Notes under the pieces: generated by a model
The model's input: the letters and a program-made list of their open reading frames with translations, nothing else
The model's database searches: none
What the model was told of the DNA's origin: nothing
Translations under genes and position numbers: made by a program
From: Nocardioides zeae
GTDB taxonomy: Bacteria > Actinomycetota > Actinomycetes > Propionibacteriales > Nocardioidaceae
Length of the DNA: 64,000 nt
Assembly (NCBI RefSeq): GCF_030818655.1
Contig: NZ_JAUTAN010000001.1
Location: 682,001 to 746,000, forward strand
Reading direction: 5' to 3'
Part shown: positions 41,263-49,199 of the stretch, one piece after another
How the letters are laid out: each line of letters starts with the position of its first letter
How positions within the stretch are numbered: the first letter of the stretch is position 1

Positions 41263-41287
41263 GCATCACCCCAGCACCACCCGAGCA

Positions 41288-41320
41288 CGGGGCCCGCGGC
41301 ACACGCCGCGGGCCCCGTTG
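41288..41320 (+). terminator. Hairpin terminator after katG
   Basis: A perfect 13-bp GC stem, 41288-41300 with 41305-41317, has the loop ACAC and is followed by TTG. It closes the furA-katG transcript. Confidence 0.85.
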
Positions 41321-41414
41321 CCGTTGGTCGGTGGTCGGTGGTCGAACAGTCTGCGCACCCCGGAGCGCCTCGACACGCCGATCTGCTTGGCCTGCCACGC
41401 TTCGACATCCCCCC

Positions 41415-41420
41415 TATTTA
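41415..41420 (+). promoter_or_regulatory. Probable -10 element of the export operon
   Basis: TATTTA within an AT-rich stretch, rare in this region, lies 48 bp before the first gene of the export operon. No well-spaced -35 was found. A CCCCCC block just before it and GGGGGG at 41444 could pair. The rest of 41321-41467 shows nothing else. Confidence 0.4.
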
Positions 41421-41467
41421 ATGTGACGCCGTGTTCTCCAATCGGGGGGCGTCTGCGAGGGGGAAAC

Positions 41468-41779
41468 ATGCAAAGCAGCTCGTTGAAGTTCGGCGCGGTG
41501 GCCACGGGTACGACGATCGTGCAGGGCAGCACCGGCACCTTCAAGATCCGCCAGGACTCGGCCGACGACAACCGCCGAACGGACTGGAACGCTGTCTCGT
41601 CGAACGGCAACTCGCTGGGTTACAAGATGACCGGCACCGGAGACACCGTGAGCTGGAGCGGCGTGCGCCCGTCGACGTACACGGTGAAGGCCAAGAAGTA
41701 CGTGCCGAGTGACTGCAGCGTCCTCCCCTTCAACGGGGGTAGCTACACCGTCAACTACACCGTGACGTCGCGGTCCTGA
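41468..41779 (+). CDS. Unrecognised 103-residue protein heading an export operon
   Basis: The ATG at 41468 follows AGGGGGAAAC. The product is Ser/Thr/Gly-rich with alternating hydrophobic residues (TTIVQGSTGTFKIRQDS, TVSWSGVRPSTYTVKAKKY, GGSYTVNYTVTS), suggesting a small all-beta domain, and has a single Cys at about residue 82. No signal peptide or transmembrane helix is visible. GC content is lower than in neighbouring genes. It ends 3 bp before a lipoprotein gene, so it is probably the first gene of a five-gene operon with a MacB-type transporter. I do not recognise a family; it might be an exported substrate or a cytoplasmic partner. Confidence 0.7.
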   Translation: MQSSSLKFGAVATGTTIVQGSTGTFKIRQDSADDNRRTDWNAVSSNGNSLGYKMTGTGDTVSWSGVRPSTYTVKAKKYVPSDCSVLPFNGGSYTVNYTVTSRS

Positions 41780-41782
41780 CAC

Positions 41783-42304
41783 GTGTCCGTCCGACACACC
41801 CTGGTGGTGGCGTGCGCCCTGGCGTGTGCCACCACCGTCACCGCATGCGGCGGATCGTCCGAGCAGGAGGCGGCGGGTCTCACGGCCGATGATGCCGCGT
41901 TCGACGGTCTGGACCGGGCCGTCGTCGAGGAGGTTCTCGCGAACCCGGACGCGGTCGGCAAGATCGAGGACGAGGCATCGTCGTCCGCAGCGGCGAGCAT
42001 GGCCCAGGGCATCACGATCAACTTCATCGTCTGTCGCCGCGTGGCGGTGGACTACCGCACGTGGGTGACGACGGGTGGCGTCCCGACGCTCGCCTCCCTT
42101 CCCGAGCCGACCCGTCCGCAACAGCCGTTCTACGGCGACTGGCAACGGATGCACGACGACCTCGCCGCGCTCTACGCCAGCGGCGACCCGGCGCAGGTGC
42201 GCGGGTTCCTCACCGGCGAGTCGTCGTGTGGTCACTGGATCCCGGCCGAGCCCGGCGACGTCTCCGGGCCGACGGTGGAGGATGTGGTCGGGGAGATCGG
42301 ATGA
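41783..42304 (+). CDS. Lipoprotein of unknown function (export operon)
   Basis: A 173-residue protein starting at GTG 41783. A type-II signal peptide (MSVRHTLVVACALACATTVTAC) ends in the lipobox TVTAC with the lipidated Cys at about residue 22. The mature part is mostly helical and acidic, with FIVCRRVAVDYRTWV and GESSCGHWIP carrying two Cys that could form a disulfide. It overlaps the next start by ATGA. Presumably it sits on the outer face of the membrane alongside the adaptor. No family recognised. Confidence 0.8.
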   Translation: MSVRHTLVVACALACATTVTACGGSSEQEAAGLTADDAAFDGLDRAVVEEVLANPDAVGKIEDEASSSAAASMAQGITINFIVCRRVAVDYRTWVTTGGVPTLASLPEPTRPQQPFYGDWQRMHDDLAALYASGDPAQVRGFLTGESSCGHWIPAEPGDVSGPTVEDVVGEIG

Positions 42305-43209
42305 CGCGCGCTCGTGGCGTGATCTTGGCCGTTGTCGTGGTCGTTGCAGGTGCGAGCGCGTGCTCCCCGGGGTCCGGCGACGACAACGTCGGGGGTGCCC
42401 CTGCGCCCGTCGACGACGGGGCAACGTATCCGGTCGCCCAGGTCCGGCGGACGACGTTGGACGTTCGCTACACCCTCGACGCCGTCACGGCTGGGGGAAG
42501 CCGGGTCTCGCTGCTCCCGAGCCCCCAGTTCGCCCTGGAGGGCCCGGTCGTCTCGGAGGGACAGGGGGTGAGCGCCGGGCAGGCGGTCGGCGCAATGGTG
42601 GTCCGGCCGGCCGTTCGCGCCGCGCTCGAGGGCGCAGGCACGACGGGCGCGAGCGCGTCCACGTTGGCCAGCCTCCAGGCCCAGGAGGGCCCGGTGGTGG
42701 CGCCGGTCGCCGGGTCGTTCGCCAGCGGCGACAGCGAGGCCTGGATCGATGCTCCGGGGATGGACGTCACGGCCCCGCTCACCCCGATCCAGTACCTGCG
42801 CTTCCTCTCGATGCGCTTCGAGGCGACAGCTGCGGTCGAGACGCTCACCGGGCCGCGGACGGTCGGATGTCGCGCCCTCTGGAGCGTGCCCGTCGAGGAG
42901 GCGACCCCGGAGGTCGCCGCCACCCTGCACTGCCGCGTGGGTCCCGATGTCCAGACGGCGCCGGCCATGCGCTCGACCGTCACCATCACGGCGGACTCCC
43001 CGCCCGACGTTCTCGTCGCGCCGAACCTCTCCATCGGCTACGACGCCGGGACGGACGGCTACTTCGTGGTCGTCGAGGACGGTGGGTCCACCAGGAAGGT
43101 GGCGGTGGAGGTCGGCGTCACCGACGGCGTGAGCCGCGTCGTGAGCGGCGACCTCCGGGCCGGGCAGGTCCTCGTCCCACCGGACGATGCCCCCAGCAGC
43201 GCGCCGTGA
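42301..43209 (+). CDS. MacA/HlyD-like lipoprotein adaptor
   Basis: A 302-residue lipoprotein (lipobox GASAC at about residue 21). The region VVSEGQGVSAGQAVGAMVV and VVAPVAGSF resembles the two halves of a biotinyl-lipoyl domain, with only a short helical stretch between them. The C-terminal VAVEVGVTDGVSRVVSGDL, then RAGQVLVPP, is typical of membrane-fusion adaptor proteins. It would couple the ABC transporter to an extracytoplasmic partner. ATGA overlap upstream and GTGA overlap downstream fix both ends. Confidence 0.85.
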   Translation: MTRARGVILAVVVVVAGASACSPGSGDDNVGGAPAPVDDGATYPVAQVRRTTLDVRYTLDAVTAGGSRVSLLPSPQFALEGPVVSEGQGVSAGQAVGAMVVRPAVRAALEGAGTTGASASTLASLQAQEGPVVAPVAGSFASGDSEAWIDAPGMDVTAPLTPIQYLRFLSMRFEATAAVETLTGPRTVGCRALWSVPVEEATPEVAATLHCRVGPDVQTAPAMRSTVTITADSPPDVLVAPNLSIGYDAGTDGYFVVVEDGGSTRKVAVEVGVTDGVSRVVSGDLRAGQVLVPPDDAPSSAP

Positions 43210-43895
43210 CCGCCGCAGCGCAGCTGAGCGGTGTCGGCGTGTCGTACCGCTCCGTCGACGGCTCCGTCGACGCGCTCCGGGGTGTCGACCTGGTCTGCGA
43301 GGCGGCGACGTCGACCTCGATCGTCGGACGCTCGGGGAGCGGCAAGTCGACGTTGATCTCGGTGCTCTCCCTGCTCCGTCGGCCCACCGCGGGCAGCGTC
43401 AGCATCGAGGGCGTCCCCGTCAGCGAGATGCGTGAGCGGGAGCGAGCTGCTCTGCGGGCCGGACGCATCGGCATCGTCTTCCAGGCGTTCCACCTCGAGC
43501 CGTCGATCACCGTCCTCGACAACGTGATGCTGGGGTGGCATTTCGCGCCGCGCGGTCTGTCCCGCGCCGCCGCGCGCGAGCGGGCCCGCTCCGACCTCGA
43601 GGACCTGGGCATCGGCGACCTCGCGGCCCGCCGGCCGCACGCCCTCTCCGGAGGGCAGCGGCAGCGGGTCGCGATCGCCCGCGCGCTCTTCAGCCGCCCC
43701 GCGCTGCTCGTCGCCGACGAACCGACGGGAAACCTGGACGAGGAGACGGCGGGCGACGTCGCCGCGTTGCTCCTCGCTCTGCCACAGGCGCACGGCACGG
43801 CGTTGGTGATGGTCACCCACGACACCACCATCGCGGCTCTCGCGCAGCACCGGCTGCGTCTCGACCGGGGGGTGCTCTCTCGTGTGGCGCCGTGA
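43206..43895 (+). CDS. ABC transporter ATP-binding protein (MacB/LolD type)
   Basis: A 229-residue ATPase. Walker A is GRSGSGKST, the Q-loop region GIVFQAFHLEPSITVLDNVML, the signature LSGGQRQRVAIARAL and Walker B LLVADEPTGNLD, with the switch His in VTHD. The NLDEET and FQAFHL features match the MacB/LolD/FtsE group, which drives mechanotransmission rather than pore transport. GTG at 43206 overlaps the adaptor stop, and the 3' end overlaps the permease by 14 bp. Confidence 0.95.
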   Translation: MTAAAQLSGVGVSYRSVDGSVDALRGVDLVCEAATSTSIVGRSGSGKSTLISVLSLLRRPTAGSVSIEGVPVSEMRERERAALRAGRIGIVFQAFHLEPSITVLDNVMLGWHFAPRGLSRAAARERARSDLEDLGIGDLAARRPHALSGGQRQRVAIARALFSRPALLVADEPTGNLDEETAGDVAALLLALPQAHGTALVMVTHDTTIAALAQHRLRLDRGVLSRVAP

Positions 43896-45036
43896 CCTGA
43901 CGAGCACCGTGGTGCTCGCGCTCAAGCTGGCCTGGGCCGGGCGGGTGCGGTTGGTGCTCTCCGTGATCCTCGTGGCCCTCGCCATGTCGGTGTTCCTCGT
44001 CGTCACCCAGCTCTCCACGATCGGCACCCAGGGGCTGGACGAGGCGATCGACGCGGAGTCGGGAGTGCCCGGCAGCTACGCGGTCGAGATGCAGACCAGC
44101 TTCGGGCTAGACCGGGCGCAGCTGGTGGACGCCGTCCACGACGCGCTCGACCCGGTGAGCTCGGAGCCGATCCCGTACGTCGTCGGTTATCCCGACATCC
44201 AGCCGGAGTGCCCGCCCTACGACACGCTGGGCCGCGGCATGGTCCGCTTCGTCTACAACGCCGACGGCACGCCGTACGGATTGCCGTACGGGGCCGACGT
44301 CCCCGGCGACACCGAGGTGTGCCTCGCGGGTCAAGCCGTGCCGTCCACCGGGATCTTCGTGCCGTCGGCGGCCCAGGAGAGCCGGTGGGGGCTGAGCCTG
44401 CTGTTCGTCGCCCCCGCCTACGAACACGTGGCTGCGTTGATGACGGCCGAACCCGTGGCGTACCGATTCGTCGTCACGACGGGGCGTGACGACAGCGAGC
44501 AGACCATCCGCGCCGCTCTCCGGCAGCGGCTGGGTGACACCGCCGTCCGCTTCGGCAGCAGCGTGGACGAGGCGACCGTGGACGTGGCGCGGCTCGACGG
44601 CGGCCAGCAGGTCCGAGCGGCGAGTCGGGGCATCAAGACGATCTTCGGGGTCGTCGGCTGGGGGGTCCTCGGGCTCGGTGCGCTCGGGCTGCTCATCTCC
44701 CAGCTCATCGTCGTCCGGGACCGCATGTGGCTCTTCGGCCTCGGGACCGCGCTGGGGGCACGCCGACTCCACGTCGCGATCCTGGTGGCGGTCGACGTCG
44801 TGCTCACGGTCGTGCTGGGGGTCGCGGCGGCAGTGCTGATCGCCGTGCTCGCCCAACCCGTGACCGACCAGGTCGCCCGCTCCACGTTCGGGACCGACGC
44901 CGACCTGCTCGACCCGGGCGCGCTGGGGCGTCTGGTCGTGGGGGCTGCGGCGGTCCTGGTCGTCGCATCGACGTGGCCCGTCCTGCGGGCGACGTCGCAG
45001 GACCCGCTCGACGTGCTGGAGCCGAAGGTGTCGTGA
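43882..45036 (+). CDS. FtsX-like ABC permease (MacB type)
   Basis: A 384-residue permease: one transmembrane helix at about 24-44, a large extracytoplasmic domain (45-255) containing two Cys, then three helices near 258-280, 300-327 and 350-370, which is the MacB/FtsX topology. The C-terminal WPVLRATSQDPLDVLEPK is typical of FtsX-family tails. It pairs with the preceding ATPase. The operon ends here. By analogy with YknXYZ or MacAB it may export a peptide, toxin or antimicrobial; the substrate is unknown. Confidence 0.9.
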   Translation: MWRRDLTSTVVLALKLAWAGRVRLVLSVILVALAMSVFLVVTQLSTIGTQGLDEAIDAESGVPGSYAVEMQTSFGLDRAQLVDAVHDALDPVSSEPIPYVVGYPDIQPECPPYDTLGRGMVRFVYNADGTPYGLPYGADVPGDTEVCLAGQAVPSTGIFVPSAAQESRWGLSLLFVAPAYEHVAALMTAEPVAYRFVVTTGRDDSEQTIRAALRQRLGDTAVRFGSSVDEATVDVARLDGGQQVRAASRGIKTIFGVVGWGVLGLGALGLLISQLIVVRDRMWLFGLGTALGARRLHVAILVAVDVVLTVVLGVAAAVLIAVLAQPVTDQVARSTFGTDADLLDPGALGRLVVGAAAVLVVASTWPVLRATSQDPLDVLEPKVS

Positions 45037-45117
45037 GCCCAGCTACCGTCGGGGCCTGCACGGGACCCTGCCACGCGGACGGGTGACCGCCCCGCGGGGG
45101 ACGCGTACCGTCGACGC

Positions 45118-46521
45118 ATGGTGCTCCTCGAGGCGGTCCAGGCGCTCGCGGTCGACGAGCCCGCCGGCCTGCTCCCGGCCCGGCAGCAGATGGCCCTGTC
45201 GCTCGGGTGGCACATCGTGCTGGCCTGCTTCGGCGTCGCGTTCCCGGCGCTGATCCTGGTGGCGCACTGGAGGGGCGTGTACCGCGACGACCCCGACGCG
45301 CTCCGGCTCGCCCGGCGCTGGGCCAAGGTCTCCGCCGTGCTGTTCGCCATCGGCGCGGTCTCCGGCACGGTGCTCAGCTTCGAGATGGGCCTCCTGTGGC
45401 CGGGGCTCATGGGGCCGTACGGCGACGTGCTCGGCCTCCCGTTCGCGTTCGAGGGCCTGTCGTTCTTCGTCGAGGCCATCTTCCTCGGCATCTACCTCTA
45501 CGGCTGGGGCCGCATCCCACCGCGGCGCCACCTCCTGATGATCGTGCCGATGGCGGTGGCCGGCGTGGTCGGCACCTACTGCGTCATCTCCGTCAACGCC
45601 TGGATGAACATGCCGGTGGGGTTCCGGGTCGTCGACGGGGAGGTCGTCGACGTCGAGCCGTGGGCCGTGCTCCTCAACCCGGGCGCCGTCCTGCAGTTCG
45701 CGCACATGTGGATCGCGGCGTACATGGTGGTGGGGTTCTCGGTGGCGGGGGTGTACGCCGCCGGCATGCTGCGTGGTCGGCGCGACCGCCACCACCGGCT
45801 CGGGTTCACGCTGCCGTTCGTGTTCGCCACCGTCGCCGCCCTCGTGCAGCCGTTCGTCGGCCACGTGCTCGGTCTACGCATCGCCGACACGCAGCCCGCC
45901 AAGCTCGCCGCTTTCGAGCTCGCCGAGACGACGGAGAGCCCCTCGCCGCTGAGGCTCGGGGGCGTGCTGGTCGACGGCGAGGTGAAGGGGGCGATCGACA
46001 TCCCCGGCCTGGGGTCGGTGATCGCCCGCAACTCGTTCACCGAGCCCGTGCAGGGCCTCGACACCATCCCGGTCGCCGACCAGCCCCCGGTCAACATCAC
46101 GCACCTCGCCTTCCAGACCATGGTGGGCATCGGCACCCTGCTGTTCGTCGCCGTGCTGGTCTTCTGGCTGGCGCGGTGGCGCGGCCGGGACCTGCTGCAG
46201 CGGCGGTGGTTCCTGCGGGGCGCGGTCGTCGCCGGCCCGCTCGCGGTCGTCGCCCTCGAGGCGGGCTGGATCGCGACCGAGGTGGGCCGCCAGCCGTGGG
46301 TGGTCTACGGCTTCCTCCGCACCCCCGACGCTGCGGGCGACAACCCCGACCTGTGGATCCTGCTCGCCGCGACGGCGGTCCTCTACTCGGCGCTCACCGT
46401 GGGGGCCGTCGTCGTGCTGCGGTCGATGGCCCGGCGGTGGCGGGCCGGCGACGAGGACCTCCCGAGTCCTTACGGCCCCGAGCAGGGCGCCGACGGCGGG
46501 GTGGGGACGGTGGAGCGGTGA
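45118..46521 (+). CDS. cydA: Cytochrome bd ubiquinol oxidase subunit I
   Basis: A 467-residue membrane protein. A haem-ligand His lies in ALSLGWHIVLACFG, the Met ligand region around NAWMNMPVGF, and the quinol-side signature is EVGRQPWVVYGFLRT. The Q-loop is of the short type. CydA with CydB reduces oxygen to water with menaquinol at high affinity. The ATG at 45118 lies about 7 bp after a TACCGT -10-like box, so the message may be leaderless. cydDC is not adjacent. Confidence 0.96.
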   Translation: MVLLEAVQALAVDEPAGLLPARQQMALSLGWHIVLACFGVAFPALILVAHWRGVYRDDPDALRLARRWAKVSAVLFAIGAVSGTVLSFEMGLLWPGLMGPYGDVLGLPFAFEGLSFFVEAIFLGIYLYGWGRIPPRRHLLMIVPMAVAGVVGTYCVISVNAWMNMPVGFRVVDGEVVDVEPWAVLLNPGAVLQFAHMWIAAYMVVGFSVAGVYAAGMLRGRRDRHHRLGFTLPFVFATVAALVQPFVGHVLGLRIADTQPAKLAAFELAETTESPSPLRLGGVLVDGEVKGAIDIPGLGSVIARNSFTEPVQGLDTIPVADQPPVNITHLAFQTMVGIGTLLFVAVLVFWLARWRGRDLLQRRWFLRGAVVAGPLAVVALEAGWIATEVGRQPWVVYGFLRTPDAAGDNPDLWILLAATAVLYSALTVGAVVVLRSMARRWRAGDEDLPSPYGPEQGADGGVGTVER

Positions 46522-47549
46522 GTCTCCCGGTGCTCGTGGCGGCCGCGCTGTTCGTCGGTGTCGTGGCCTACGCGCTGTTCGGGGGCGCCGACTTCGGCTC
46601 CGGCTTCTTCGACCTGACGGCCGGCGACGCGCGTCGCGGCGCCGAGCTCCGCACGCTGGTCGACCACAGCATCGGTCCGGTGTGGGAGGCGAACCACGTG
46701 TGGCTGATCTACGTGCTCGTCATGTGGTGGACCGGGTTCCCCGAGTCGTTCGCCAGCGCGACGAGCACCCTGATCCTGCCGTTCCTGCTCGCCCTCCTCG
46801 GGATCGTGCTGCGCGGCGCCGCCTTCGCGTTCCGCAAGTTCGCGCCGACGCTCGGCCAGGCGCGGCTGTACGGCGCGGTCTTCGCCGGCTCGTCGCTGCT
46901 GACGCCCTTCTTCCTCGGCACGGTGGCGGGCGGCATCGCCTCCGGTCGCGTGCCGGCCGAGGGCCGCGGCGACCTGTGGACCTCGTGGGTCAACCCCACG
47001 TCGTTGTTCGGGGGCGTCATCGCCGTGGGCACGTGCGTGTTCCTCGCGGGCGTGTTCCTCACTGCCGACGCCGACCGCGGCGGGCACGGGTCGCTGGCGC
47101 GGGGTCTGCAGCGCCGTACCCTCGCCGTCGGCATCGCCACGGGTGTCGTCGTGTTCGCGGCGCTGGTGCCGATCACGCGCGACGCGCCGACCCTCGCCGC
47201 CGGCCTGGAGGGCCGCGCCGCTCCGCTGGTGGTGGTCTCCGCGCTCGCCGGCCTGGCGACGCTCGTGCTGCTCGTCCGGTGGCGGCTCGGCGCCGCGCGG
47301 GTCGCGGCGGTCGTCGCGGTCGGTGCCGTGATCAGCGGGTGGGGCGTGGGTCAGTACCCCTGGCTGCTCGTCGACGAGGTCACCCTCCACGACGCGGCCG
47401 GGGCCGAGGCCACCCTCGTCGGGCTGCTGGTCGTGGTGGGGCTCGCCGCGGTCATCGTGCTGCCGCCGTTGGTCTACCTCTTCCGGTTGACCCAGACGGC
47501 GGCTTGGTCGGGCGCACTAGCGTCACGTCATGGCGATCAGCAAGGGTGA
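46518..47549 (+). CDS. cydB: Cytochrome bd ubiquinol oxidase subunit II
   Basis: A 343-residue subunit II with eight or nine helices. The N-terminal ALFGGADFGSGFFDL and IGPVWEANHVWLIYVLVMWW motifs are diagnostic. GTG at 46518 overlaps the cydA stop (GTGA), indicating coupled synthesis. The C-terminal end overlaps the start of the DUF2945 gene by 20 bp. Confidence 0.96.
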   Translation: MSLPVLVAAALFVGVVAYALFGGADFGSGFFDLTAGDARRGAELRTLVDHSIGPVWEANHVWLIYVLVMWWTGFPESFASATSTLILPFLLALLGIVLRGAAFAFRKFAPTLGQARLYGAVFAGSSLLTPFFLGTVAGGIASGRVPAEGRGDLWTSWVNPTSLFGGVIAVGTCVFLAGVFLTADADRGGHGSLARGLQRRTLAVGIATGVVVFAALVPITRDAPTLAAGLEGRAAPLVVVSALAGLATLVLLVRWRLGAARVAAVVAVGAVISGWGVGQYPWLLVDEVTLHDAAGAEATLVGLLVVVGLAAVIVLPPLVYLFRLTQTAAWSGALASRHGDQQG

Positions 47550-47733
47550 CACGGTCCACTGGAACACCTCGCAGGGCGAGACGACGGGAACGGCGAAGGA
47601 GAAGAAGACCAAGCCGTTCCAGCACGACAAGCAGGACTTCAAGGCGAGCGAGGACGAGCCGTACTGGATCGTCGAGTCGGAGAAGACCGGCGCCACGGCC
47701 GCCCACAAGGAGTCGAGCCTCCGCAAGGGCTGA
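47530..47733 (+). CDS. DUF2945/HVA1-type (Tudor-like) small protein
   Basis: A 67-residue, Lys/Glu-rich protein: KGDTVHWNTSQGETTGTAKE, then a YWIVESEKTGATAAHKESSL end, which is the DUF2945 (hypervirulence-associated Tudor domain) pattern. Its function is unknown. The ATG at 47530 lies inside the cydB 3' end, so it may share the cyd transcript. A strong hairpin follows. Confidence 0.88.
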   Translation: MAISKGDTVHWNTSQGETTGTAKEKKTKPFQHDKQDFKASEDEPYWIVESEKTGATAAHKESSLRKG

Positions 47734-47755
47734 CCCCTCCCGAAGGAGACGAACT

Positions 47756-47804
47756 GAGTCGTGGCCCCAGCGCTACGCAAAACGGTGCGCTGGGGCCACG
47801 ACTC
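47756..47804. terminator. Bidirectional 18-bp hairpin terminator
   Basis: An 18-bp perfect stem (47756-47773 with 47787-47804) surrounds a 13-base loop that contains the only A-run nearby. It lies between convergent genes, the DUF2945 gene (+) and the mscS-like gene (-), and can serve both. Confidence 0.88.
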
Positions 47805-47819
47805 GGGTGACGCAGGGGA

Positions 47820-48894
47820 TCAGGCCGCGCCCGGCTTGAACAGCGCGCTGGGCGCGGCCTGCTCGCCCACCACCTCGAACCGCTGGCGGGGGAGGGCGTC
47901 GGGGTTGTGCGCCTGCACCCAGCCGACGAGCCGCTCGCGCACGAAGCAGCGCAGGTCGAAGAGGGTGCCGGGGTCGTCGGCCGTGACGGTGGCGCGCACC
48001 TGCACGAGGCCTTGCACGGCGCTGGTGACGACGAGACCGCTGGAGCGGCCGTTGTAGAGCGACGTCTCGCCGAGGCAGCGCTCGAACTCCGCGCGGAGTC
48101 CCTGGAGGTCGATGCGCCAGTCGAGGTCGAGCTCGACGGTGCCCATCATCTCGGAGTCCTTGCGGGTCCAGTTCTGGAACGGCGTGTTGGTGAAGTAGGT
48201 GCAGGGCAGCACGAGGCGGCGGTCGTCCCAGAGCTTCACCACGACGTACGACAGCGTGATCTCCTCGATCGTGCCGTACTCGTCCTCGACGATGACGACG
48301 TCGTCGATGCGGATCGCGTCGCTGAACGCCAGCTGCATCCCGGCGAACAGGTTGCCCAGCGTCGACTGGGCGGCGAGGGCCGCGACGACGGAGACGAGAC
48401 CGGCCGAGGCCAGCAGGCTCGCGCCGACGGCGCGCACACCGTCGAAGCTGAGCAGCACGGCGCCGAACGCCAGCACCACGATGGCCACCACCACAGACGC
48501 GGCGCGCGACCTGCACCTGGGTGCGGATGCGCTTGGCGTTGCGGGGGTCGAGCTCGAGGTCCGCGCGGCGCAGGGCCGCGTCGACCACGAAGAGGACGAC
48601 GACGGCGAGCAGCCACGCGCCGTTGACGATGCCGAGGATCCGCAGTGCCAGGGCCAGGGCGTCCCACGCCTCCGCTCCGTCGCCGCGCGGCCGGTTGGCG
48701 GCCACGACGGCGTTGAGGCCGACGACGAGCACCAGCACGCGGAAGGGGAAGCGCGCGGCGCGGACGAGGGCCTCGGCCGGGGGCCATCGGCGCCCGAGGC
48801 GCTTGACGGCGGCGGGCACGGCGAACCCCAGCGCGACGGCCACGGCGACGACGATCCCCGTGGACACGAGCAGGTCGGTGATTCCTGAGGGCAT
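47820..48894 (-). pseudogene. MscS-family mechanosensitive channel gene with a frameshift
   Basis: The N-terminal half (ATG at 48894: MPSGITDLLVSTGIVVAVAV, through RNAKRIRTQVQVARR) is in one frame. The C-terminal half (VVVAIVVLAFGAVLLSFDGV, AAQSTLGNLFAGMQLAFSDAI, PFQNWTRK) is in another. The switch falls near 48490-48510, where one extra or two missing bases would explain it; total length is 1075 nt, one more than a multiple of three. The pore helix and beta-domain motifs of MscS are intact in the second frame. This is either a recent mutation or a sequence error. A functional channel would have about 357 residues. Confidence 0.8.
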
Positions 48895-48976
48895 CACCCC
48901 ACGGTGACAAAGGTCCGGGGGGTCAGCCAAGTGAGACGCCTCGCACTCCCGGTGAGAAAGCGCTGAGAAGTCGGAC

Positions 48977-49025
48977 CGTCAGGGTCCCGTCAGCGCGGGT
49001 GGGGGAGGCGTCAAGGAACCGTCAG
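48977..49025 (+). promoter_or_regulatory. Candidate KdpE binding region: four in-phase CGTCA repeats
   Basis: CGTCA occurs at 48977, 48988, 49009 and 49020, that is at spacings of 11, 21 and 11 bp; three copies are CCGTCAG. Direct repeats at an 11-bp period are the usual form of OmpR/PhoB-family sites. They lie 43-91 bp before kdpF, in the right place for KdpE control. Confidence 0.6.
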
Positions 49026-49067
49026 GACGGTGGGGACGCGGCCGCAGCCGGGAGCACGATCCGGGGC

Positions 49068-49199
49068 GTGAACGACGTCCTCTACGTGGCGCTCACCGTC
49101 GTGGTGATCGCCCTCCTCACGCTGCTCGTCGGCGTGCTCGACCGGGACCGGTCGGCCGCCCCGCCCGCCCCGCCCTCCGACGGCGGTGCCGGCCGGTGA
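49068..49199 (+). CDS. kdpF: KdpF-like small subunit of the K+-transporting ATPase
   Basis: A 43-residue protein starting GTG 49068: one transmembrane helix ([20 protein letters not shown]), then DRDR and a Pro/Ala-rich tail. Its position immediately before kdpA, with a GTGA overlap, identifies it as KdpF, which stabilises the KdpABC complex. Confidence 0.85.
   Translation: MNDVLYVALTVVVIALLTLLVGVLDRDRSAAPPAPPSDGGAGR

Noticed and set aside
41328..41345. Resemblance of a GGTCGGTG tandem to the IS30 terminal repeat
   Set aside because: Only a short GGTCGGTG core is shared, repeated in tandem with no transposase remnant; likely chance.
41318..41779. Longer 153-residue version of the first export-operon protein starting at 41318
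   Set aside because: The extra 50 residues start inside the katG terminator region, include the promoter stretch and show no signal peptide or conserved pattern; ATG 41468 has a good ribosome site.
48977..49067. c-di-AMP (ydaO-type) riboswitch before kdp
   Set aside because: The leader is too short and lacks the conserved multi-stem core; direct CGTCA repeats explain the region better.
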